A program made the position numbers and the translations under genes. Positions 16,986-24,631 of a stretch of 50,476 nucleotides of DNA are shown in pieces; position 1 is the stretch's first letter; every line of letters starts with the position of its first letter. Origin of the DNA: JAIQFL01 sp035295745 (GTDB lineage Bacteria > Acidobacteriota > Terriglobia > Bryobacterales > Bryobacteraceae); contig DATGIL010000063.1 of NCBI GenBank assembly GCA_035295745.1, forward strand, positions 1-50,476, given 5' to 3'. The notes beneath the pieces were generated by a model that saw only the letters and a program-made list of their open reading frames with translations, was not told the DNA's origin and did not search any database.

Positions 16986-17960
16986 ATGGCAAATCGATTT
17001 CAGATATTGATCGCCGAAAATGACCCTGCGTGCCAGACGGCACTGTACGGCATGCTTTCGAACTGGGGCTACGAGGTAACGGTCGCGGCCGATGGCTTCG
17101 AAGCGCTCTCCGTCCTGCAAGAAGAGCATGGTCCAAGGATGGCCATCCTCGACTCCAAACTGCCGGGGCTGAACGCAGTGGAAGTGTGCCGTCGCGTGCG
17201 AGCACTGAATCAGCTCAACTACGCCTATCTTCTTTTGCTCACCGAGACCGGATCGGTAGAGGATCTGGTTTCCGCAATGGATGCGGGTGCGGACGATTAC
17301 ATCACGCGCCCGTTCCATCCCCAGGAATTTCGAGCGAGGTTGCATGTGGGAAGCCGCATCATCCGTTTGCAGGAACGACTGGCGTTGGCGCACGAGGAAC
17401 TCTACGAGCAAGCCACACGCGATAGTCTTACAGGACTTTGGAACCGCAGCACCACGATTCAGATTCTGGATAACGAAGTGGCGCGTGCCAGCCGCTGCGG
17501 CGCTTCGCTCAGCCTGATCATGGCCGACCTCGACCATTTCAAACAGATCAACGACCGTTTCGGGCACATCACCGGCGACACCGTGCTTCGAGAGGCGACA
17601 CATCGTATGAGCGCGGTCCTGCGCAAGTATGACGCGATGGGAAGATTCGGCGGTGAGGAGTTTCTGATCGTAGTTCCGGGATGCGACCTGGCCGCGAGCG
17701 TGGCGGTAGCAGAGAGACTGCGCGAGGTGGTCGCGTGCCAGCCCTATATCGCGGAAGAAGCGAACTGTCCGGCCACGTGCAGCTTCGGACTCGCGTGGAG
17801 CGGCACGTGCGCCGCGGTTGATTCCGATCAACTGCTGCGCGAAGCCGACGCTGCGCTGTACGCCGCGAAGCGCAACGGCCGCAATCGTGTGGAGGTCTAC
17901 TCGCCGGATATGGCTGCCAATGCGGTGACCTTCAGCTTGCCGCAGACCGGGGCGAGTTAA
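16986..17960 (+). CDS. response regulator with GGDEF domain (diguanylate cyclase)
   Basis: A 324-residue protein: receiver domain (1-125) with Asp56 in MAILDSKLPG and acidic residues at ENDP, a helical linker (125-145) and a GGDEF domain (about 146-305). The active-site motif is GGEEF (222-226), and an RxxD inhibitory site RKYD (213-216) sits the standard five residues before it, so it should make cyclic di-GMP with product feedback. The receiver's conserved Lys is replaced by Arg (ITRPF, residue 108). The ATG at 16986 follows CAGGCAGGA; a GTG at 16953 is possible but has no ribosome site. It converges on gabT with a three-base gap. Confidence 0.92.
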   Translation: MANRFQILIAENDPACQTALYGMLSNWGYEVTVAADGFEALSVLQEEHGPRMAILDSKLPGLNAVEVCRRVRALNQLNYAYLLLLTETGSVEDLVSAMDAGADDYITRPFHPQEFRARLHVGSRIIRLQERLALAHEELYEQATRDSLTGLWNRSTTIQILDNEVARASRCGASLSLIMADLDHFKQINDRFGHITGDTVLREATHRMSAVLRKYDAMGRFGGEEFLIVVPGCDLAASVAVAERLREVVACQPYIAEEANCPATCSFGLAWSGTCAAVDSDQLLREADAALYAAKRNGRNRVEVYSPDMAANAVTFSLPQTGAS

Positions 17961-17963
17961 AGC

Positions 17964-19253
17964 TCACACCGCCTGTTCGAATGCCTTGTCGAGAATCGCG
18001 AGCGCGCGCTGCGCTTCCTCTAACGAAGTGATCAGCGGGGGCAGGAATCGCACGACGTTTTTGAGCGGTCCACATTTGAGGAGCAACAGTCCGAGTTCGC
18101 GGCCGCGATCGAGAATTTTCTGAGTGAGCGCAGCATCGGGCGTCCTGGCGTCGCGGTCCCGCACCAGTTCGATCGCCAGCATCGCACCGAGCCCGCGAAC
18201 GTCTCCGATCTGCGGCCAACGTGTCTGCAACTTCAGCAGGCCTTCGCGCAGTTGGCCTCCCAATCTGGCGGCGCGCTCCACGAGTCGTTCCTCCTCAAAG
18301 ATAGAGAGCACGGCCAGTCCTGCTGCACAGGCCAGCGGATTGCCTCCGTAGGTACCGCCCAGGCCACCAGGAGCAGGCGCATCCATCACTTCCTTTCGGC
18401 CGGCAACTGCCGAGAGCGGCAGTCCTGCCGCGAGACTCTTGGCCATGGCGACCAAATCCGGATCGATGCCGGCATGTTGAAAGGCGAACATTTTGCCGGT
18501 GCGTCCAAAGCCGGTCTGGATTTCGTCGGCGATCAGCAGGATGCCGCGTTCGCGTGTGATGCGCCGCAGTTCTCGCAGAAAATCGAGTGGCGCCGGGACG
18601 AAGCCACCTTCACCAAGTTGCGGCTCGATAATGACCGCAGCAATATTCTCCGCGGGTACCGTGGTATCGAAAAGTTCCGAAAGCGCATCAAGCGACCGCT
18701 GCGTCGTGCCGCCGCGATATTCGTACGGAAATGGAATGTGGTAGACCTCGGGCGCAAAAGGTCCGAAGTTCTGGCGATACCCGGTGCTCGACGCCGTCAA
18801 TGTCAAACCCAGCAAGGTGCGCCCGTGAAATCCCCCTGTGAAGGCCACTATCGCGGGCCGTTTCGTATACGCCCGGGCGATTTTGACGGCGTTTTCGATC
18901 GCTTCCACACCGGTAGTCACGAAGAGCGTTTGATATTCACCGGCGCTTCCCACCAAAGCGCTCAACTTTTCCGCAAGTTCGACGTACGGTTCATACATCA
19001 CCACCGGAAAACAAGTGTGCGTGAAGTGCCGTAACTGCTCCTCCACGGCGCGAATCACTCGCGGATGGCTATGTCCCACGTTCATGACGCCGATGCCACT
19101 GGTGAAGTCCAGGTATTCGCGGCCGTCCACGTCCCAGATCCGTGCCCCTTCGGCTCGCGAGGCGAAGATGGCGTGGGTGTTGGGCACTCCGCGCGGAACT
19201 GACTGCCGGCGCTGATCGAGCAGCTTTTCGGTAAGGGAATGGGTGGTCTGCAT
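17964..19253 (-). CDS. gabT: 4-aminobutyrate aminotransferase (class III, PLP-dependent)
   Basis: A 429-residue class III aminotransferase. Features: VDGREYLDFTSGIGVMNVGH at the N terminus, TTGVEAIENAVKIAR for cofactor phosphate contact, the aromatic stacking segment AFTGGFHGRTLLGL, the PLP ring-binding Asp in LLIADEIQTGFGRTG, and the Schiff-base Lys in AMAKSLAAGLPLSA. The sequence is closest in style to GabT, which converts 4-aminobutyrate and 2-oxoglutarate to succinate semialdehyde and glutamate; acetylornithine or other omega-aminotransferase activity cannot be excluded. No gabD lies nearby. It diverges from the phosphodiesterase gene across a 64-bp gap. The Shine-Dalgarno-like GGGAGGAGGG is about 17 bases from the ATG, farther than usual. 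Confidence 0.9.
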   Translation of the reverse strand: MQTTHSLTEKLLDQRRQSVPRGVPNTHAIFASRAEGARIWDVDGREYLDFTSGIGVMNVGHSHPRVIRAVEEQLRHFTHTCFPVVMYEPYVELAEKLSALVGSAGEYQTLFVTTGVEAIENAVKIARAYTKRPAIVAFTGGFHGRTLLGLTLTASSTGYRQNFGPFAPEVYHIPFPYEYRGGTTQRSLDALSELFDTTVPAENIAAVIIEPQLGEGGFVPAPLDFLRELRRITRERGILLIADEIQTGFGRTGKMFAFQHAGIDPDLVAMAKSLAAGLPLSAVAGRKEVMDAPAPGGLGGTYGGNPLACAAGLAVLSIFEEERLVERAARLGGQLREGLLKLQTRWPQIGDVRGLGAMLAIELVRDRDARTPDAALTQKILDRGRELGLLLLKCGPLKNVVRFLPPLITSLEEAQRALAILDKAFEQAV

Positions 19254-19317
19254 AACGTTCTGTATACCATACCCTCCTCCCGCGGATCGATCGCGCAGGA
19301 AAGCTATACTGGTGCCG

Positions 19318-20187
19318 ATGCAGCGTCAGTGGCTCTTCGAGATTCTGATCCTCGCGATCTGCGGTTGCGCTCCGATTCTCTGCCAGGTGGCGAGCAAGCC
19401 GAAAATCCTGGTGCACGGCCATCGGGGGGCGCGTGCCCGCAGGCCCGAGAACACGGTTCCGGCTTTTCAATATGCGATTGAGCAGGGCGTGGACGCTTTG
19501 GAGATGGACTTGGCGGTGACGAAGGACAACGTCGTGGTGATCTCTCACGACCCGATTCTCGAAGGTCCGATCTGCAAAGGTCCGGCGCCAACGGCGGTGA
19601 TTCACGAATTGACTTTGGCTCAGGTCCGCCAGTGGGACTGCGGCTCCGTGCGCAATCCGCTGTTCCCGACCCAACAGACCGTTGCAGGCACGCGTATCCC
19701 AACGCTCGATGAAGTCTTCGATCTGGCGGGGCGGGGCAACTTCGATTTCAACATCGAAACCAAGAGCTTTCCCGAGAAGCCGGAGTATAGTCCCGCGCCC
19801 GCTGAGTTTGTGCGGCTGGTGCTGGAGAAAGTGCGGAAATATCACCTGGAGAAGCGGGTGATTCTGCAGTCATTTGATTTTCGGACTCTGGTGGAGATGC
19901 GAAAACTGGCACCGGAAATCCGTCTGGCTGCACTTACGGAAGACGATCCTCGCGACTTCGCGGCAATCGCAGCGGAGGCGGGCAAGGCGAAGATCATCTC
20001 GCCGTATTATCGGCTGGTTACTCCGCAGAAGGTGGAAGCGGCGCACCATGCGGGGCTGCAGGTGATCCCGTGGACCGTAAACAAGCCGGAGGATTGGGCC
20101 GATATGATCGCGGCGAAAGTGGATGCGATCATCAGCGACGATCCCGCGGAGTTGATCGCGTACTTGAAGAGGCAGGGTCTGCGTTGA
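19318..20187 (+). CDS. exported glycerophosphodiester phosphodiesterase
   Basis: A 289-residue GDPD-family TIM barrel with a hydrophobic N-terminal export signal (MQRQWLFEILILAICGCAPI; a poor lipobox). Catalytic and metal residues are visible: His35 and Arg36 in GHRGARARRPENTVPAF, Glu44, Glu62 and Asp64 in ALEMDLAVTKD, and His77 in VISHDP; the ITPYYRLV-type and PWTVNKPEDW segments close the barrel. It splits glycerophosphodiesters into an alcohol and glycerol 3-phosphate, giving usable phosphate, in keeping with the nearby Pho genes. The ATG at 19318 is chosen over one at 19243 because the signal peptide begins there. Confidence 0.9.
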   Translation: MQRQWLFEILILAICGCAPILCQVASKPKILVHGHRGARARRPENTVPAFQYAIEQGVDALEMDLAVTKDNVVVISHDPILEGPICKGPAPTAVIHELTLAQVRQWDCGSVRNPLFPTQQTVAGTRIPTLDEVFDLAGRGNFDFNIETKSFPEKPEYSPAPAEFVRLVLEKVRKYHLEKRVILQSFDFRTLVEMRKLAPEIRLAALTEDDPRDFAAIAAEAGKAKIISPYYRLVTPQKVEAAHHAGLQVIPWTVNKPEDWADMIAAKVDAIISDDPAELIAYLKRQGLR

Positions 20188-20230
20188 ACGCCGAATTGCA
20201 GGTAGATCAGTCGCGCGCGGAACTTGAGCA

Positions 20231-20286
20231 TGGAGGGACGCTCCCTTACGGTCGCGGCTCGTAAGCTACCCAAATACGTTCGCGCG
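20231..20286 (-). repeat. R2 dispersed repeat, copy A
   Basis: In the 205-bp gap between two converging genes. Reverse-complemented, it contains GCGCGAACGTATTTGGGTAG, then CTTACGAGCCGCGACCGTAA and GGGAGCGTCCC. These blocks recur at 30491-30516 and 35777-35817. The next 100 bases to the citrate synthase stop are GC-rich with similar CGCGCAAG words but nothing else I can name. Confidence 0.7.
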
Positions 20287-20392
20287 ATAACGGTCGCGGC
20301 GCGCAAGACACTGCGCGTGGCGACGTGAAAGAATCGCCCGCAAGCGCGCCTGCGCTCCCGGGGTTTCGCAGCATCTGAGCAATCGCTTTCCA

Positions 20393-21517
20393 TTAACCAC
20401 TGACGCCGGCGGTCGCGTGGGGGTAGACTAACCCGACCGGGCCGGCGTACTTCGATTGAGGCCGGATCAGCTTGCCTTCGCGCAGTTGTTCGAGAGAGTG
20501 CGCCGCCCAACCCAGCACGCGTCCGACGGCGAATGTCGCGGTGAAGAGGGCGGTCTCGAGTCCCAGGCCGTGTAGTAGGAGTGCCGTGTAGAATTCGACG
20601 TTGGTATCGAGCCGCCGGTCGGGTTTGTGCTCGCGAAGCAGGCGGAGTGCAGTGGCCTCGACGGCCTTCGCCAATTCGTAGAGATGCCGGTCGCCTTCAT
20701 GGGAATAGAAGCGCTCGGCGGCCTGTGAAAGCACGTCGGCGCGGGGATCGCGCACGCGATACACGCGATGGCCAAACCCCATCAGACGCTCTCCGCGCTC
20801 GAGTTTTTCTCGAATGACCGTTTCCGCACGCGAGGGGTCGCCAATCTCAAACACCATGTCGAGGGCGGGACCTGGCGCGCCGCCGTGCAACGGACCCTTC
20901 AGGGCACCCACCGCACCGGCGATCGCGGAGATGAGGTCGGTTCGCGTCGATGTGATTACGCGGGCGGCAAATGTCGAGGCGTTGAAGCCGTGGTCGCAGA
21001 CGGTGTTCAGGTACGTCTCGAGAGCTCGCGAACGCTCTGGTTGCGGATCGGCGCCAGTTAACTGATGCAGGTAGTGGGCGGCATGTCCGAGATCGCGCCG
21101 CACCGGAACGGGATCACGCCCATGACGGAGGCGCCAGTAAGCGCCGACAATCGTCGGGAAGCCGGCGATTGCTCTGAGGGCGTCGTCGAGTGGGTCCCCG
21201 GCGTGGCCCAAGCTGAGCAGGGGCGCTGTCATTCGCAATGCATCGATCGGTGCTACCGCCGACGATGCTGCTTCGGTGAGGACCGCCATCGCGGCGTGGG
21301 GAAGGTCACGCCTCATGCCGAGGTCTGCCGCGAACGTGGCGCATTCCCGTGAGTCCGGCAGGCGTCCGTGCAGGAGCAGATACGCGACCTCTTCGAAACT
21401 CGCGTGGGGCGCCAGGTCCTCCACTGCGTAACCGGCGATCGTCAGGCGTCCTGCCAGCCCGTCCACATCGCTAAGTCGCGTCGAAGCGGCTACCACATCC
21501 TCCAATCCCTGGTGCAT
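20393..21517 (-). CDS. citrate synthase family enzyme
   Basis: A 374-residue protein of the compact citrate/2-methylcitrate synthase type. The catalytic triad is His211 in ALKGPLHGGAPGPA, His250 in LMGFGHRVYRVRDPRA and Asp304 in RRLDTNVEFY; substrate-binding Arg lies in IRPQSKYAGP-like context near the C terminus. It condenses acetyl-CoA (or propionyl-CoA) with oxaloacetate. The frame stays open to an ATG at 21553 (MTIYWASAEDEG), but that start would lie inside the palindromic region shared with the divergent gene, so the ATG at 21517 is preferred. It is paired head to head with a second homologue carrying a DNA-binding domain. Confidence 0.9.
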   Translation of the reverse strand: MHQGLEDVVAASTRLSDVDGLAGRLTIAGYAVEDLAPHASFEEVAYLLLHGRLPDSRECATFAADLGMRRDLPHAAMAVLTEAASSAVAPIDALRMTAPLLSLGHAGDPLDDALRAIAGFPTIVGAYWRLRHGRDPVPVRRDLGHAAHYLHQLTGADPQPERSRALETYLNTVCDHGFNASTFAARVITSTRTDLISAIAGAVGALKGPLHGGAPGPALDMVFEIGDPSRAETVIREKLERGERLMGFGHRVYRVRDPRADVLSQAAERFYSHEGDRHLYELAKAVEATALRLLREHKPDRRLDTNVEFYTALLLHGLGLETALFTATFAVGRVLGWAAHSLEQLREGKLIRPQSKYAGPVGLVYPHATAGVSG

Positions 21518-21540
21518 GCCTTCATCTTCCGCGGAGGCCC

Positions 21541-21575
21541 AATATATTGTCAATATTGATTATAGAATCAACATA
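21541..21575. promoter_or_regulatory. AT-rich divergent promoter/operator with overlapping palindromes
   Basis: In an otherwise GC-rich sequence this 35-bp block is almost all A/T. It contains the perfect palindrome TCAATATTGA (21550-21559) and, overlapping it, TTGATT-ATAG-AATCAA (21556-21571) with perfect 6-bp arms; both use the half site TTGA/TCAA. It lies directly before the HTH-citrate synthase start (21576) and 24 bases before the other gene, so a protein bound here could control both. The obvious candidate is the HTH of the adjacent gene. Confidence 0.6.
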
Positions 21576-22790
21576 ATGCCGAAGATTCACCTCACTGCGG
21601 CTGAGGCGGCTGCCGCCTTGGGCGTTACGAGAGCCACTCTGTACGCCTACACCAGCCGCGGACAACTGCGATCGGAGCCCGTTCACGGCAGTCCCCGCGA
21701 GCGCCACTATTCACGCGAGGAGATCGAAAGATTGCGCGAGCGCAAAGAAGCGCGGCGGGACCCCGCCAAAGCCGCGCGCGGTGGACTCCACTGGGGCAGC
21801 CCGGTGCTCGATTCCAGCCTCACACTGATTCACGAGGGCAAGCTTTATTACCGGGGCGAAGACGTGGAAAATCTGGCTCGCGAGCGGAGTCTCGAAGAGA
21901 TTGCCGGACTGCTGTGGGACGCGGGGGGTGACGGGGCAAGCCGAATGTTCAGTCAGCCTCCGGTGCTCTCGAAGGCGCGATTGGCACGTCTGCACGCGAT
22001 GGCTGGGGATGATCCGATTTCGCTCTTGCAATTGGTCTTGCCGCTGGCCGGAGGGGCAGATTGGGCATCTGGAGATCTTCGCCCCGAGAGCGTCCGTCTG
22101 ACGGGATCGCGTTTGTTGCGGACTCTGGTCGCGGCGCTCACAGGAAGGCAGGCGGCGATGCCGGTTCATCGCGCGCTCGGAGCGTTATGGGCTCCTCAGA
22201 ATGCGGCCGCCGCCGAAGCAATCCGGATAGCTCTGGTTCTGTGCGCCGATCATGAGCTGAATGCGTCGACGTTTGTTGCGCGATGCGCCGCGTCGGCAGG
22301 CGCTTCGCCTTACGAGGTAGTCTCGGCTGCATTGGCCACGTTGAAGGGGCATCGACACGGCGGAGCCTCGGAGCGATTGGCTGCGTTATTGGCTGAGATC
22401 GGCCGGCCGGAACGCGCGCGAATAGTGATCGGCAGCCGGTTGCGACGCGGTGAGGCCCTTCCCGGATTCGGCCATCCGCTCTACGCGAACGGCGATCCTC
22501 GCGCCGCGTTGTTATTGAAGACGGCGGGGGCGGGCGCCGGTAAGCGCGAGAGAAGGCTGGTGGCACAAGTGGCAAAGGCGGGTTGGGAGCTGCTGCAGCT
22601 TCATCCTAATCTGGATTTCGGGCTGGTAGCGGTGGCCCGCGCTTTTGGATTGTCTGACCAATCGCCTATGGTTCTGTTCGCACTTGGCAGGGTGGTCGGC
22701 TGGATCGCGCATGCGATCGAACAGTACGGGTCGGATCAACTGATTCGTCCACGAGCGCGCTATACGGGTCCAGGACCGAAGGGCGAATAG
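21576..22790 (+). CDS. citrate synthase-like protein with N-terminal helix-turn-helix
   Basis: A 404-residue fusion. Residues 1-60 form a MerR/excisionase-type HTH (LTAAEAAAALGVTRATLYAY, then RHYSREEIERLRERKEARR). Residues about 70-400 are a citrate synthase fold with the catalytic positions kept: His261 in LKGHRHGGASERL, His300 in GFGHPLYANGDPRA and Asp347 in HPNLDFGLVAVA; the C terminus has RPRARYTGPGPK. Such HTH-citrate synthase proteins are known in some soil bacteria but their role is not settled; they could be enzymes, metabolite-sensing regulators, or partners of the neighbouring synthase. An ATG at 21516 is rejected since the extra 20 residues would be translated from the operator region. 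Confidence 0.87.
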   Translation: MPKIHLTAAEAAAALGVTRATLYAYTSRGQLRSEPVHGSPRERHYSREEIERLRERKEARRDPAKAARGGLHWGSPVLDSSLTLIHEGKLYYRGEDVENLARERSLEEIAGLLWDAGGDGASRMFSQPPVLSKARLARLHAMAGDDPISLLQLVLPLAGGADWASGDLRPESVRLTGSRLLRTLVAALTGRQAAMPVHRALGALWAPQNAAAAEAIRIALVLCADHELNASTFVARCAASAGASPYEVVSAALATLKGHRHGGASERLAALLAEIGRPERARIVIGSRLRRGEALPGFGHPLYANGDPRAALLLKTAGAGAGKRERRLVAQVAKAGWELLQLHPNLDFGLVAVARAFGLSDQSPMVLFALGRVVGWIAHAIEQYGSDQLIRPRARYTGPGPKGE

Positions 22791-22822
22791 TCGCGCCGAT
22801 AGATCGCGGCAAGAGCAGCGGT

Positions 22823-23257
22823 CTAAGTGGTCGAACGTTTGGCACTCAGATCGGCCGTCTGCGTTCCGTTGCGACCCTGACGAGACTGCTTGAGCTGCAG
22901 CGTGTCGCCGGAGATGGTGCCGGTGTATGTGGTAACGCGCGTCTGGCCGTTGGCCTCAGTCTTGACACTGAACGAGACGTTGTCGCCATCGATCTTACCG
23001 TCCGAGATTTCACGCGCCTGAGCATTACCGCCACCACCTCCGCCACGCCGGCCGCCGCGGCCTCCACCTCCGCCGCCAGTCACGGTGCCTGTCAGAGTAT
23101 TGCCGTCAGCCTTCAGGTTGAAGGTCACCTGTTGCTGGTTGCCATTTTGACCTGTGACTTGAGCCACCCACTTGCCCGTGACATCCGCCGCACGGAGGGG
23201 AGCGTGCATCATCAAGACCACAGCCGCCATCAGAAGCATCCTAAGCATTGTTTTCAT
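22823..23257 (-). CDS. small secreted lipocalin-like protein with glycine/arginine-rich loop
   Basis: A 144-residue protein with a signal peptide (MKTMLRMLLMAAVVLMMHAP, cleavage after RAA). The mature part is beta-rich: DVTGKWVAQVTGQNG, QQVTFNLKADGNTLTGTVTG, ISDGKIDGDNVSFSVKTEAN and TYTGTISGDTLQLKQ, the pattern of small exported beta-barrel proteins common in acidobacteria. A glycine/arginine-rich insert (residues about 61-76, GGGGGGRGGRRGGGGGG) interrupts the barrel between strands. The function is unknown. It follows the kinase gene after 60 bp on the same strand; a small hairpin (GGAAC...GTTCC) lies between, so it may or may not be part of that operon. Confidence 0.75.
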   Translation of the reverse strand: MKTMLRMLLMAAVVLMMHAPLRAADVTGKWVAQVTGQNGNQQQVTFNLKADGNTLTGTVTGGGGGGRGGRRGGGGGGNAQAREISDGKIDGDNVSFSVKTEANGQTRVTTYTGTISGDTLQLKQSRQGRNGTQTADLSAKRSTT

Positions 23258-23317
23258 TCTGATAGTGATTTCGTAGGAACGGGCGTAAGTTCCAGGTTTC
23301 CAGCCGAGGGGGCGGTT

Positions 23318-24631
23318 TTACATGCGCACTTCGCCTTCTACCGCACCAAAAAAGAGCTTGGCGCCGTTTGCGAGCGGGGCGACACCACCGGGAGGCACAT
23401 CCATGAAAGATCCGGACGGATGCTTAATCACCCACTTTTCCGTGGAGAGATTTCTGAGCCCGGCTAGTGAGTCCACCATCGTCGCGAGCGGGCTGTCGAA
23501 ATCGTACCCTCTCTGGCGGCTCAAATGGTGACAGAAGAGGCGTGTGTGGCCGGCCAATACCACCACGTGGCTTCCGAAACGCAGGCGTGGAGGCAGAGGC
23601 GGTTCCTGCCCGCATCCCCAGCAGGGGTTGGGCTTTCCTCCGGTCTGACGAAGCAACTGCAGATCGTAAAACGCGATGGCGCCGCAGCGGCTGCAGGAGA
23701 AGAGGGAATCGTACAAGCGCGACATCGCTTCACGCCATTCGCTCTCGCGTACGCGGCCGTTCAGCGGGTCGCACAGGCCACTCGTAAAGGCTCGCGTGAA
23801 GAGATCGCGGATGAACTGCGGGTATAGTCCCCAGGCGATCACGACAGAATCCTGTTCGCCGGGAACGGGCGCGTTGGACAGGTCGGCCGGATCGAAGATG
23901 AAGAGAGGATCGAGGCCATAGAGCCGCATCCGCATCGCCTCGTCGAACGGGCCCACGCCGCGCATTCCATCCAACGGATCGCCTTTCATCAGCAACTGAA
24001 AGAGCATCACGGCGAGCGAGTGGAGATCGGTCTGGGTGCTGGGCACACCCTCGCCGCGCAGCACCTCGGGCGCGATGAATCCAGGGGTGCCCATGATCGC
24101 GCCCGGGCGGCCATTCACGTCGACATTGTCGATGTCGCAGATGCGGATCTCGCCGGATCGCGGCTGGAAGAAGACGTTGCCGAAGCTGATGTCCTTATAG
24201 CAAAGACCCTTGGCATGCAGGCGTAGAAAGCTGTCTGCCAGATGAAAGCACGCCAGAATGATGGGAGGAAAACTCGCTCTGATGCGGCCCCAGCGATAGT
24301 CCACCAGCGACTCGAACCCGGGTTCGCGCAAGGGCATGATGTAGCCGAAACTGGGCTCGCGCGGCGCCGTAACCAACTCGAAAGGCCACCAGAACTGATT
24401 GTTCGGCGGACCGGCCTCGATCGACTTCTCCAACCGATCGCGCAAAGTGGGGTCCATGGGAAGGTACGCGGTGTTGTACCACTTCAACGCGAAACGTCCA
24501 CCGTCAAACCTTACCTTGAAGACCTGTCCCTGGCCGCCGCCTCCGAGGAGATCTTCGACGATCACCGGCTTGCGCGAATAGACGGCAGTCAACTCGCGTC
24601 CCACGGGCAGGAAAGCGGACTGTTTAGACAT
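23318..24631 (-). CDS. protein kinase with zinc ribbon and FHA-like C-terminal module (TerY-triad kinase)
   Basis: A 437-residue protein. The kinase domain (about 20-310) has a glycine loop LLGGGGQGQVFKV (28-40), the ATP Lys50 in FALKWY, a catalytic loop CYKDISFGNVFF with Asp147 and Asn152 (the usual HRD is YKD), the metal Asp166 in CDIDN in place of DFG, and GTPGFIAPEV with TDLHSLAVML. A zinc ribbon follows (CSRC 313-316, CWGC 337-340). Residues about 350-437 form a beta module that is also present at the C terminus of the PrsW protein encoded at 28008-29498. The start at 24631 overlaps the phosphatase gene by eight bases; the frame open to 24814 is the overlap with that gene. It is the last gene of the five-gene operon and should phosphorylate a partner that the PP2C protein dephosphorylates. 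Confidence 0.87.
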   Translation of the reverse strand: MSKQSAFLPVGRELTAVYSRKPVIVEDLLGGGGQGQVFKVRFDGGRFALKWYNTAYLPMDPTLRDRLEKSIEAGPPNNQFWWPFELVTAPREPSFGYIMPLREPGFESLVDYRWGRIRASFPPIILACFHLADSFLRLHAKGLCYKDISFGNVFFQPRSGEIRICDIDNVDVNGRPGAIMGTPGFIAPEVLRGEGVPSTQTDLHSLAVMLFQLLMKGDPLDGMRGVGPFDEAMRMRLYGLDPLFIFDPADLSNAPVPGEQDSVVIAWGLYPQFIRDLFTRAFTSGLCDPLNGRVRESEWREAMSRLYDSLFSCSRCGAIAFYDLQLLRQTGGKPNPCWGCGQEPPLPPRLRFGSHVVVLAGHTRLFCHHLSRQRGYDFDSPLATMVDSLAGLRNLSTEKWVIKHPSGSFMDVPPGGVAPLANGAKLFFGAVEGEVRM

